From Helichrysum umbraculigerum (lineage: Eukaryota; Streptophyta; Magnoliopsida; Asterales; Asteraceae), in assembly GCA_949592205.1 (NCBI GenBank), contig CATIUR010000001.1, positions 41,929,001 through 41,993,000 of the forward strand: a stretch of 64,000 bases of DNA. Direction: 5' to 3'. Position numbers and translations under genes: made by a program. Below the pieces are notes generated by a model. The model saw only the letters and a list, made by a program, of their open reading frames with translations. It was not told where the DNA came from and ran no database searches. This document shows, piece after piece, positions 45,941 through 58,764 of this stretch; positions within the stretch are counted from its first letter, which is position 1; every line of letters begins with the position of its first letter.

Positions 45941-48745
45941 TGGCCCTCATGCTAGACATAATAAATTCTACGATATGGCTCAGAAAATCAACCATATGGG
46001 GTTGCAAATATAGACTTTAAAATCAGCACTCAGGATTCTGTTTGAGGTTAGGCCCTTATATAAGACAAACATGAAAAATATGCAATATGGCCTAGGAAAT
46101 CAGCCATATGAAGTTGAAAATCTGCAATATGGATTTTAAAATCAGCATTCAGGTCCATGTCAGAGATTAGGCCATTGCCTAAGACAATTTTCAACAACAC
46201 AAAGGCCAAGTATCATTCTTACCCAAACATTTACTAATACATTTTGACTAACCTTTACACTGATGATTTCAACTTAAGAAAATCACATTGCTTACAACTA
46301 AATCATCGTATGGGTCATTTTGACCCATATTACCACAAAACCTTTTTGACTAGTTTTCTTAACAAAATGACCCATTTGGTCACTTTTTGACTCATTTTCC
46401 ATATCAACATCACTTTGACTCATTCACTTACACCTTCCACATATACTTGACCAATTCAAGGTAGTTGACTATATGTCAATACCAAAGTCAACCAAAAACT
46501 TTATGTCAACACTTGACCATATTTTATCACTTAACAAAACTTATAACTTTTCAACATGATTCATACCCATCATTGACACCAAAAACATTCAACTTTGAAT
46601 ACTTTCCACCTTGACTTTTCCAAGTCAAAGGTATACATCATTAACCACTAACAACTTTACACTTTGACCCTTTCCTTTCATCAAAACTTGTTTTTGGGCG
46701 ATTTATACAAATGGCCATTCATAATGATAATTCAAAAGAATGAGAAGCTTGTCTAACCATAAAGCAAGCTCCATTCCACGCTAACTTCTTGCAACCATAA
46801 TTTACTCGTTCTAGCCGATTGGTTCAACCGAACTAAGCACCTACAACATAAAACACTTGAAGGGGTAAGCATAAAGCTTAGTAAGCATACGAGCAATTAA
46901 ATGAATAATACCTTAACCATAATACAATAACCATAACCTTTACTTCCAAAATTTCAAATAAATCTTTACGTTCATTAAACTAGTGCACATTGTATCAATG
47001 GTACTACATGGCTAAATACTTTACATCAACTTTATTACCTCATCAAGTGAGTACACATTCTCTTTACTTCTGCCACGATGTTGATTTATAAAATCAACAT
47101 ATTTACCAAACTAATGTCATGATCATTACTTGGAAACCGTCAAGCTAATGGTGATTAGCCATTACTTGACTCCACAAATATCCATCTACATACTACCATA
47201 ATTGGTTAGGAAGTAATGGAAACAGCTTATCATAACATCTTCGACAAGTTAAGGATCCTCAACAATCTAACCATATTAATTTATAAGAATTAACACATAT
47301 ACCAAGCTAATGACCATGATCATTACTTGGATACCGTCAAGCTAATGACAATTAACCATTACTTAACTCCACAAATATCCATCTACTTACTTAGTAAGTA
47401 ACGGAAGTAACATATCACAACATCATCCACATACTTACTTGACTTCTCATACCAAAAACGTAATCACGTGTAATGTCCAACACGTATTCATCCATATAAC
47501 GTGTGCAATGCACATATTTCTCCACAAATCTCTACAAAGACTCATTCCACATAATTCCATATAACTTTCACATATCACAAGTTCTATCAACACTTATCAC
47601 TTAGCATGTATTTATATCACATGCCATAATATCAACATACATAATCAACGATATATGGAATCAATAATAAACCACAATATAGAATATTAACAATTCTTCA
47701 ACCGGTTGTATGAACCTCTTGCTCGTAAGCAATCCGGAACATATAACCATTACCCATGTAACCCTCATATCACTCACATTTGCGTTTTAGGCGATTATGC
47801 GATCTAACACTTGCTTAGGGACGTCACATCTTTTGATCACCTATCTTATCACATATCAAAGTAACAACACATTTAGCACTAAGCGATGATCAAAATCACT
47901 AATCATCATTACCATCCCTTTACCCTCATAAGTTGATCCTTAATCAACTAAACATAACCTTTACTTTACTTTACATAATCATCTTTAATTCATCAAACTC
48001 ATAACAATGTGAATTATTATCAACATGTAACTCACTTTCTAATCATTTAACCATTAATTGAACTAGTTAGGCTTTTAAAGTTAACTAATCCAATTCTCAC
48101 AAATTCCATCTTTTAAGTTATGATCAACATGATCACAACATCACTCTAAGCAAGACTAACCATTACTAATCATGTTTAGACCATTAACAAGGTCACTTAA
48201 CATCAATTACTAAGAATTCACTAAAACCCCATCATTAGGTTTAATGAACACTTAATCAAATTCATAACATTTAGCTTGTATTAGTGTTAATACAATCATC
48301 ATCAAGCTTTGCTAACACTAATTCAACATAATTAACATTCAATTTCGTATTACTTCAACTAATTCTTCAAAACTTCTACAAAACCCATTTCTAGGTTAAA
48401 TTTATGAAGAACAAGATCATACCTTTGATAAAGAAGATCAAGGAGTGATTAATTAGGTGTTTCTATCTTCAATTTCATGTTAATCATCCTAATTCTACTT
48501 CTCCTTTTCTTCCTGCATTTCTTTCTCACTTCCTAGAAGTGTTTAGAGTGTTTGAGAATGAATAAGGAGGTGTACGTACATGTATGGATATGTATGTGTT
48601 TTATTTTACTCCCCGTAATTACTATTGTCTGGAACTTTAAAATCGACTACAATTATTATTATTTTAAACTTCTTAAAATAATAATAACTTAAAATAATTA
48701 TTTTCACCTTTACTAAAATAATACTTTACATTTTGGGGTGTTACA
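45941..48745 (-). repeat. Tekay-like 3' LTR, minus orientation
   Basis: On the minus strand the LTR begins TGTAACACCCCAAAATG at 48,745, directly after a purine tract, so this is a 3' LTR. Its far end is uncertain; about 45,941 is where pararetrovirus-like sequence appears to stop. Inverted ATATGGCT / AGCCATAT motifs at 45,970-46,140 resemble the fold-back arrays in the other Tekay-like LTRs. A tandem duplication is at 47,087-47,430. I saw no coding region in it. Confidence 0.65.
47087..47430. repeat. Imperfect tandem duplication in the LTR
   Basis: Two units start at about 47,087 and 47,280, each containing ATGATCATTACTTGGA, ACCGTCAAGCTAATG and CTCCACAAATATCCATCTAC. The copies have diverged by scattered substitutions. 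Confidence 0.7.
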
Positions 48746-49020
48746 ACTCTCCCCCACTTATCTCATTCGTGTCCTCACAAATGTCACTCATATCTACTCA
48801 ACCTTAACACTTTCTCTACTTATGCGGAAGTGTTCACTTATCTTAACATACTTCTTTACTTAGTAGTTCCTGACATGAACGTATACCATTCATGTTTAAA
48901 CTTTTCATATTTATCTTGACTACATACATATCTCTTTACCATAACGCTAATCACATTTAACCATTTAGCTTATCACATTAACAAGTTAACTTATCACATT
49001 AGTCTTAATAGCTTTGCAGC
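48746..49020 (-). other. PPT and short internal stub of a Tekay-like element
   Basis: 48,746-48,760 reads TAAGTGGGGGAGAGT on the minus strand, a purine tract immediately before the LTR. The remaining 260 bp show no coding frame, so almost the whole internal region is gone. Confidence 0.65.
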
Positions 49021-49318
49021 TATGTATTTCACATGAACAAAATTTTACATTCGTTTAATTATACGAACGAACGTGAACATAGGTCTCATACATTCATTTA
49101 CGTTCGCGAACGTTCGGTAACATGTTCGTTCGTTTGTTAACAAAAATTTATAGATATTTGTATATCTTATTTAATCTCATCTAAATTCTAAATATAACAG
49201 TTTCAAACATTTAGATATCTTTATTCTAAATATAATAGTATTAAACACTTAGTTGTCTTATAAAACTTGTTAATATGTTAAAATTAAACATCATATTATA
49301 TAAATACTAGAATTATAT

Positions 49319-49320
<2 letters not shown>

Positions 49321-49357
<37 letters not shown>
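49321..49357. repeat. (TG)n microsatellite
   Basis: A GT dinucleotide run of about 35 bp. Confidence 0.95.
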
Positions 49358-49358
<1 letters not shown>

Positions 49359-49508
49359 CGTTTGTGTTGGTGTTCCTTGGGGTTTGTTTAATGTATTAAT
49401 AAACAAATGTATTAAATTATGTATTCATTCGTTTGCGTTCATGAATGTTCGTGAACAAACAAATTTTCTTAGTGAACGAACATAAACAACGAAATCCGTT
49501 CGCTTATG

Positions 49509-49645
49509 CGTTCGTGTTCGTTCGTTTGTTCGATAAAACCTTAATGAACGAACACAAATAGGTTTCGTTCGTGTTCGTTCGTTTGTTCGATAAAACCTTA
49601 ATGAACGAACACAAATAGGTTTCGTTCGTGTTCGTTCGTTTCGTT
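49509..49645. repeat. 57-bp tandem repeat, TTCG-rich
   Basis: CGTTCGTGTTCGTTCGTTTG recurs (third copy partial) at 49,509, 49,566 and 49,623 with the intervening sequence conserved. The wider region 49,060-49,660 is rich in GAACGAAC / GTTCGTTC in both orientations, suggesting a decayed fold-back element. Confidence 0.75.
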
Positions 49646-50412
49646 TACAGGCCAACACTTGTCCATACATAAGGATCGCTTCTAAGACTGCTCCCAACGG
49701 TCAGTCAGTTGGGCCGTCGGTTCCAACCGACGAAACTGACGCCGTTGGAACGCCCCCATTGGTTGGTCATGTCGGTTTGGAACGTCGGATAAGTGACGGG
49801 AGAGGAGACGAAGATGTGGGGTCCGCGTGTACTGAAAAGCTTTTTTTTTGTGTGATGAAGGTTAATGGAGTTGAAGACGATGAAGCTGTAGGTAGATGGA
49901 AAGCAAATAAACACTGCCCAACTTTTAACTCAAAGCCTCATTAATTTGGTCCACTTTATCTTGTGTCCAAAAGTTTTTCAATTTATTTATTTAGATTAAT
50001 CTTACTTTTAAAAAATTATTGTGATTATTTTAGCTGAAAATATAAGATAACAAATTATACAATTATTTTATTTTAATGAAAATTTATTTAATTTTATGTT
50101 TTAAATAAATAAAATAAATTATATGTAGGGTCTAGAAGAAATGAAATGATGTAGGTAGTGTAGTGTCAGTTTTGTGTTAGTTTTATAAACGACTGACTTG
50201 CTGATTTGGTAAAAATTAATGCGTTAATAAATAATATACCATTAGTAACGCAGAATCTAGGGGGACAACAACCCCTCCCTGCCCTTTAAGCCCAGATAAA
50301 AGCCGTTATTAAATCAATCAATTCAATCATCAATTCAATATAACATATAACAATAATACAGTAGAATTTAGTTTTTGAAGTCGAGGAGACGTTGACAATC
50401 AGTGAACGGGTG
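49646..50412 (+). promoter_or_regulatory. Upstream region of CNX1
   Basis: 49,690-49,800 contains short inverted repeats (CCCAACGG / CCGTTGG, GTCGGTTCCAACCGAC), probably MITE debris. 49,980-50,240 is AT-rich. A possible TATA-like GATAAAAG lies at 50,294-50,301, about 115 bp before the proposed ATG. The promoter assignment rests on position only. Confidence 0.35.
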
Positions 50413-53400
50413 ATGATGATATCAGTAGAAGAAGCTTTGGGGATTGTTTTGGACTTATCTAAACGCTTACCGCCAGTCACCCTCGCCATTGACCATGCTT
50501 TTGGTATGGTCTTGGCTGACGACATTACAGCTCCCGATCCTCTTCCTCCTTATCCTGCTTCCATCAAGGTCCTCTATTCATTCATCATCTCAAGATCATT
50601 TCATTAATTAAATTGTACTGTACAATAGTTGTAACATGTGACTTCCTTTGTTTTATAATGTGAATTGAAGATTTGATGATTATGAACTTTCTAGGTTTTC
50701 AGTCAGTTCAGTAATATGTGACTTCCTTTTGTCCTTAAGCTATTCTTGAGCAAATTATGGCTCAATTGAGATTGTGAATCTTGAGTTTATATGCAACCTC
50801 AGCCTAAGATTAAATGACAATGGGTTTATTTGATTTTATGCTGTTAATTATCCAGTTGTTCTAAGTTAGTAACTTAGTATGCATCAACCAAAAGTCAAAC
50901 TTGGACTCCAATTTTCTAAGTGCCAGTGTTAAATGCTTAGAGTTATGTCTATTCACTATTTCACTTCCAAAGCAATTCAGTAAGTGAAGCGTACAATCAC
51001 GTCTTTATGCTTTGCCTACTTCCTGTTTTTCTTCCTTTCACATAAAGGTTTTGCTTTTGTTTTTGGATTATTGCTGTCTGGTGCATGTTGGGACCACATT
51101 GTAAAAGTGTACGTGTAATTGGATTTTTGTTAATAAAGGGGTTGTAAATATGTGTTTTGAATGCTCATTCATGGCTCTTTGAGATATGTGATATATCTAT
51201 GGCTTGGAGTTCACGACAAATGAAAATTCAGATGGACCTAATGTTTTTGGTAAACTATGCAGGACGGATACGCTGTTATTTCTGCAGATGGTCCTGGTGA
51301 GTATCCCATAATTACTGAATCAAGAGCTGGAAATGATGGTCTTGGTGTGATAGTGACCCCTGGAACCGTTGCATATGTTACAACTGGAGGTGAGCCTTTA
51401 TATCTCTTGCATGTCCCTGAAATAGTCATCTTTTTAATATACATTCTTCATTGCTGGAGTTGTTGACCTATAAATGGTATTGCTTTCTTTATTGAGTCTC
51501 TGTGGGGGGCAATCATTGGGATATTTCTGAAGTATTTCTTGTTTGTGCTACAAATGTATTTTTCTACTCTCAGGACCAATACCTGATGGAGCTGATGCAG
51601 TTGTGCAAGTAGAGGACACCGAGCTAATAGAAAGTGCAACATCTGAACCAAAACGAGTTCGCATTTTGGTTAAAACTAACAAGGGAGTTGATATTCGTCC
51701 CGTGGTAATAATTTGTTCTTTTTTGTAATTCAGATGTCTATTTAACCATGTTGCACAATCAAAGAATGATGATTATTAAGAATCGAACGCAGGAAGTGTT
51801 AACTTATGTTTATCAATTTTATGGTAAGACTAGAGGTTCAGTAGCAATGTTAATGTTATTCATGATTCTGTATCAGATGAAATTCACATTATACATAACT
51901 TGCTATTCTGCTCATTTGTAAAAAAAATGGTCATGAAAACATTGTTTGACAGGGATGTGACATAAGCAAAGATGCTGTAGTACTAAAAGCTGAAGAACTA
52001 CTTGGTGCTGCAGAAATTGGGCTACTTGCTACTGTGGGTGTTTCGACAGTGAAGGTATGACTTCCACTCGTGCAGATTGTTTAACTAACATGTATAAAAT
52101 GACGTCTTCAATTGCCATGCAGGTATACCCTACTCCAACTATCGCTGTATTATCCACAGGAGACGAATTGGTAGAGCCAACATGCAAGTCATTAAATCGT
52201 GGGCAGGTACTACATTGCTTACATCATAATTGCGTGACACGATTTGTTTGATTTCAGAAGTATTAACAGTAACTTTTCAAGCTTTTAGAAATTAAGCACT
52301 GTCAATTGGAAGTTGCGAATTAATTTTGTGTTGTTCTTAGTAACTTTCCTCTAGCTTTACTATACTTATTATTAACGTGTTATTGACTCATCTTGCTTTA
52401 TGTTAGAATATAAATCTGTATAATCGGCCCACGGCCCACTAGGGTTTCCTCTACCTTATGTGTCACTAGTATATATATGCATTGTACCTCTGTTGTAATA
52501 TAAGAAAATACATCAAATACATATAATCGTTAAGTTCAGTTTGTCTGGTCTAAAGTTACATGTTATTCTCCTACACTTCATCGATATCTGGTCTCACGAG
52601 ATGTGACTTTCCAAGAAGACGTACCTTTCTTTCATGTATCTACTTATCATCACCAGGGGAGAATGACGATTTGTTGGTGTACACCATACCTACATCTCCT
52701 TCACCCACTATTGAGGATTTACATCATCCTGTTCCAATTGTTGAGCAGTCGGACCGTCCTAATCGTTTTGCTAATGTATACCATAGGCGGGCTAAGCCTA
52801 CATCAGATCGAGAGCCTACATCTGATCATGAGCCTGTACCATCTACTTCGTCGGAAGATTCACATATACCCGAAACTACGGATGTACCGAATGATACATA
52901 TTCTAATTCCGCGTCTGAGCCTTTGTCAAATCTACATTCTGATGCACCTAGTGATGCATATTCTGATTTGAACCTACCAATTGCTCTTCGGAAAGGTAAA
53001 CGTTCATGTACTTACCCTGTGGCATCCTTTGTTTCATACGATAAATTGGGTATGTCCTCCCGCTCATTTGTTGCTACACTAGACTCGGCCTCGGTTCCTA
53101 AAACTGTTGGTGAAGCATTAGCTCATTTGGGATGGCGTGCTGCCATGATTGAGGAGATGAATGCTCTTGATCATAATGGTACTTGGACTTTGGTAGATAA
53201 ACCTGTTAACAAAAAGGCAATTGGTTGCAAATAGGTTTTCCACTGTGAAGTTTAATCCGGATGGTTCTGTAGCACGATTAAAAGCTCGATTGGTTGCCAA
53301 AGGGTATGCTCAGACATATGGAGTTGATTATTCTGAGACATTTTCTCCTGTTGCAAAACTTGCATCTGTCCGTCTCTTCATTTCATTGGCTGCTACTTAT

Positions 53401-56400
53401 AATTGGGCACTTCACCAACTGGATGTAAAGAACGCATTTTTGCACGGTGATTTACAAGAAGAAGTTTATATGGAGCAACCACCTGGGTTTATTGCTCAGG
53501 GGGAGTCTGGGAAAGTATGTAAGCTAAGAAAGTCGTTGTATGGCTTAAAACAATCTCCTCGTGCCTGGTTTGGGAGATTTAGTTCTGTGGTGATTGAGTT
53601 TGGACTACGAAGAAGTGCTTATGATCACTCAGTGTTCTTTACATCATCCAACTCTGGTTGCATCTTGCTTGTTGTATATGTGGATGATATTGTGATTACC
53701 GGTAGCGATGAACTTGGAATTAAGAAGTTAAAAGCCTTCCTTGAGTCTCGATTTCAAACAAAAGATCTAGGGCCGTTGAAATATTTTTTGGGAATTGAAG
53801 TTTCTCGTAGTCGAAAAGGTATTTGTTTATCTCAACGTAAGTACTGCTTGGATGTATTAAGTGATGCTGGTTTGATTGAAGCAAAGCCTTGTGACGCACC
53901 GTGCTATGGCACAAATCACTTGTGAACTTATATGGATACGTAATCTCCTTAGTGAGATTGGATTTGCTCAGTCTAGACCGATGAACTTGTGGTGTGATAA
54001 TGAAGCAGCTATTCATATCGCTAATAATCCAGTGTTCCATGAAAGGACCAAGCATATAGAAGTAGATTGTCATTTCACTCGAGAGAAGTTAGAAGATGGG
54101 ACAATTGCTACTCCTCATGTTGGAACAGGAAATCAGTTGGCAGATATGTTCACTAAATCTCTACCTGGAAGTCGGATTACTCTTATGTGTAACAAGCTGG
54201 GCATGATAAATATCTATGCTCCAGCTTGAGGGGGAGTGTTAGAATATAAATCTGTATAATCGGCCCACGGCCCACTAGGGTTTCCCCTCCTTTATGTGTC
54301 ACTAGTATATATATGCATTGTACCTCTGTTGTAATATAAGAAAATACATCAAATATATATAATCGTTAAGTTCAGTTTGTCTGGTCTAAAGTTACACTTT
54401 AATTAGAACAACATGATATATTTACAATGTATGGTTTTCTCTACCTACTTCATTTTGCTGGTCATATGTTTTCTCATGTATATTTTTTGTTTGACATGAA
54501 CTTATATAGCTTCCTATTGTACAATCTGCATAGATTTACAATTACAATATAACTTGTGGGTACTGAGTATCAGAAGTTCAGAACGTGATTAAATCGGCGT
54601 GATTAAAATAGCGTAACTTGAAATTTGTAATATTTCTTAACCATTACTGTGAATAAAGCGAGAAAGTTAATAGTTTGTAGTGCCAGTTCTTGTAGGACAG
54701 CACAACATGTACATGCTTCTCATCTGTGTATGTATGGATACACCATTCTTTAGTCAATCTGCTAATTTCGCATCTTGCTGTTATAGATTCGGGACTCCAA
54801 CCGGGCAATGATTATTGCTGCTGCAATACAGCAGAAGTGTAAAGTTCTTGACCTTGGTATTGTCCGTGATGATGAGGATGAAATCAGGACAGTTTTAGAT
54901 AGAGCACTATCTGCTGACATTGATATTCTTTTGACTTCTGGAGGTGTTTCCATGGGAGACAGGGATTTTGTCAAACCTTTTCTTCAAAATAGAGGCAGAG
55001 TGTATTTTGATAAGGTGAAATCGAGATTCCTCTTTGCTTTGTTCTCATCAAGCTGTTTTGTTTTTTATTTAAGCTTCTTTTCCTTGCAACGGGAAATGAC
55101 AAATAGATGCAAAGCTCGTGAAAGCTCTTATCTTTTATTATTATAACTCTCTTGCTTGCTATCAGTGAGGTTGCATATTTGACCCATTCAATGGGTTGAT
55201 TTGGGTTGTGTTTTTTTTTAAAAGGTCAAACTGGTAAAATACAAAAAGAAAAGCTTAAAAGAAAACAGTTGTAACAGCGTATAGTCTCCCAGAATAAATT
55301 GAAAACAAAAACCTTTTAAATTGTTTTCTAAATAGGTCGGATTAATTTTTCTTAGAGTATAAGTTAAACTACATTTCACGGACTAATAATTTGTAGACAG
55401 AAAATTAAATTATGGGCAAATTTGTTTCAGTCAACAAAAGCGTTCTGACCCTTACAAGAAGTACCTATTTTGACCCGTTACTCAACCTGCTCGACCCTCC
55501 TATTGTACCACCTATAATTATTACCTTTTCTTCTTGAAGATTTTGATAAGTAATCAAAAACACTGGATGTGAACATCTTTGATGCAGATTACTATGAGGC
55601 CTGGAAAACCTCTTACATTTGCAGAAATCACAACTCCAACATCAGAGAAAGTGAAAAAAATTCTTGCCTTTGGGTTACCTGGAAATCCTGTTAGTTGTCT
55701 GGTCTGTTTCAACGTCTTTGTCATTCCATCAATTCGTAATCTTTCTGGATGGAAAAATCCCCATCTTCCAAGGTACTCTTTTCTTCCTTGATACTTCATT
55801 CGATATCCCATTTTCAAACAATGAGTGCTATGACTGGTATCTTATAATGATGGACATTGTTGTTAACCCGTTCCAGAGTACACGCTTACCTTAAACAGTC
55901 CATCAAGACTGATTCAGCCCGTAAAGAGTTTCATCGTGCCATCATCAGATGGGAGAACAATGCTGGATTGGGCTTTCCAGGGTATTTCTTTCTTTGTGTA
56001 TTTCAAGTAATAACGGTATTAGATTGTTATAATTTTGTACACAACCTTATTAAGAATTTGCTGATTGCTCTAGCCTTTCTTGTAGAGCTGGCAAATTTGT
56101 CACATTCACTTATAAATGGGTTGATTCGCGTTATGTTTCATCTCTAATGGGTCTAACGGGTATAGTAAAACTAAAATTAAGCTTAAACCAAAACAAGAAA
56201 AATGGGTCGAATGCGTTGAAAGTTTCCCACAATGTGTTTTTATCCATAACACTTCCAAAATTGTTATTCAAAAGAATATATTAGAATTGAAGGAATATAG
56301 TTTTTGTTACCATATTGGACACGCTAATTATTATTAAGTATTGGACAATAGGTGCGCTTAATCAAGTGGACCCATTTTGAAAGTTTTTCATTTTGACTTG

Positions 56401-58702
56401 TTACCCAACCCGCCTGAAGTGCCCATTTTTCCGCCTTTGTTTTCATCTTTAAGCTCATTGGGTTATTCAGTTAGAAAAAAAATGTGGTTTTCTTTTTTTC
56501 TCTGTTTTGAGTGTTTTATTCTTCCATACCTGCAGATTTGTGGCTGAGAGTACTGGTCATCAAAGGAGTAGTCGTCTCCTAAGTATGAAGTCAGCAAATG
56601 CGTTGTTGGAATTATCACCATCAGCAAAAGAAATACCTTATGGAACTCTGGTATCAGCAATTATAATCTCTGATATAAGTGGATGTGCTCCAGGGAGCAA
56701 TTTATTATCATCAAATCTTGATAACGTTACACAAGGCACCATGTCAAAGAAAATAAGTGCTGATACACCTGCATACTCTACATATAAGGTTGCCATTCTT
56801 ACTGTGAGTGATACTGTTGCATCAGGGGCTGGACCTGATAGAAGGTATTTTGCACTCACTTATATTTTCTTTTTAGGTCTTGTATTGAATGACATCACCA
56901 TTAATTAATAATTTTGTGAATTATGGTATGAAACTGAAACTTTAAAAATTGCAGTGGTCCGAGAGCAGTTTCTGTTGTGAACTCTTCTTCTGAAAAATTA
57001 GGAGGAGCGATGGTAGCTGCAACAGCTGTGGTTTCAGACGACATACCAAATATCAAGGAGATATTGCAGAGATGGAGTGATATAGAAAAAATGGATTTGA
57101 TTTTAACGCTTGGTTAGGTTTTTTGTAATTTGGAACTTGATAGTATCTCAATTATGTTACATAGTTAAACATTCTCTGTTTATAATTTGTATAGTGCATC
57201 TTAATTATAGGTGGTACTGGCTTCACACCTAGGGATGTTACACCTGAAGCAACAAAAGGTGTAATACAAAAAGAAACTCCTGGACTTCTACATGTCATGA
57301 TGCAAGAGAGCCTAAAGGTAATTTGATTGCTACACTTAATATCTCAATATACTTTATTTGACAAGATGCTTAGAGGTGGCAACTTCGACCCATTTACGGA
57401 TAAATGGGGTTTATTCTGGTTATGATTGATCTCCAATGGGTTAAACAGGCAAGATGAAAGTAGTTCAAATGAAGATTGGCTAAATGGGTCGGAAGCCGCC
57501 CAAAGTGTATTGTGAATGCATAATAGCTCTAAACCATGTTATTAGTAATATTTTGTTATCCTACTTGAAACACCAACTGCTCACACACACACACACAATA
57601 TACTTTATTTGACAAGATGCTACACTTAATATCTCAATATACTTTATTTGACAAAATGCTTAGAGGTGGCAACTTCGACCCATTTACGGATAAATGGGGT
57701 TTATTCTGGTTATGATTGATCTCCAACGGGTTAAACATGCAAGATGAAAGTAGTTCAAATGAAGATTGGCTAAATGGGTCGGAAGCCGCCCAAAGTGTAT
57801 TGTGACTGCATAATAGCTCTAAACCATGTTATTAGTAATATTTTGTTATCCTACTTGAAACACCAACTGCTCTCGCTCTCTCTCTCTCTCACACACACAC
57901 ACAAGAGCGGGCGCGCGCACACACACACACCCACCCACCCACACCCACCCACACCCACACACCCACACCCACCCCCACCCCCACACCCACACACACACAC
58001 AGGGTAGAGTTCCAATGGGAACACTTTGAAAATAAGAACGGCTAAGAACACCTCATAAATGCACAACTAGCCACCAAATCATTAGATTCACACTCATACA
58101 TCTTAATATGTGTTGAAAAATAGATACGAACTTTTAGAAATGCACAAAAATCATAAAAACGATTGATGCGCAGTTATAGAGATAATCGTGCATCAATTGT
58201 TTTTTCGATTTTTGTGCATTTTTAGAAGTGTACATTTATTTTTCTGAGAACACCTTAAAAATAAGAACGGCTAAGAACGCTTCAAATGCACAATTACTCT
58301 TGATAAAATAGTTAGATTCACATTCGTACATCTCAAATATGCAAAGAAATACATTTATTTTTCTGAGAACACCTTAAAAATAAGAACGGCTAAGAACGCT
58401 TCAAATGCACAATTACTCTTGATAAAATAGTTAGATTCACATTCGTACATCTCAAATATGCAAAGAAATATAAATGTACGCTTCTAAAAATGCACAAAAA
58501 TCGAAAAAACAATTGATGCACGATTATCTCTATAACTGTGCATCAATCGTTTTTTTGATTTTTGTGCATTTCTAAAAGTTCGTATCTATTTTTCAACACA
58601 TATTTAAGATGTATGAGTGTGAATCTAATGATTTGGTGGCTAGTTGTGCATTTATAAAGTGTTCTTAGCCGTTCTTATTTTTAATATGTTCTCATTGGAA
58701 CT

Positions 58703-58764
<62 letters not shown>

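Larger units (their letters stand above)
52401..54396 (+). mobile_element. Internally deleted Copia element in CNX1 intron 5
   Basis: Two 160-bp LTRs (52,401-52,560 and 54,237-54,396) begin TGTTAGAATATAAATC and end TAAAGTTACA. They are flanked by a perfect 5-bp duplication CTTTA (52,396-52,400 and 54,397-54,401). The LTRs differ at four sites by eye (about 2.5%). The primer-binding site, gag, protease and almost all of integrase are missing. A purine tract GAGGGGGAG precedes the 3' LTR. It lies in the same orientation as CNX1, so its LTR signals could act on the transcript. Confidence 0.92.

Noticed and set aside
49425..49697. Frame with repeated NERTRTKPICVRSLRFYRT
   Set aside because: The peptide repeat only reflects the 57-bp TTCG-rich tandem repeat.
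50392..50412. Upstream extension of CNX1 exon 1 starting with TTG
   Set aside because: A plant nuclear gene should start at ATG; the first in-frame ATG is at 50,413, in a tandem Met pair.
57774..58007. Frame ending in His/Pro/Thr repeats
   Set aside because: It is a translation of the CA/CCCACA microsatellite in CNX1 intron 11.
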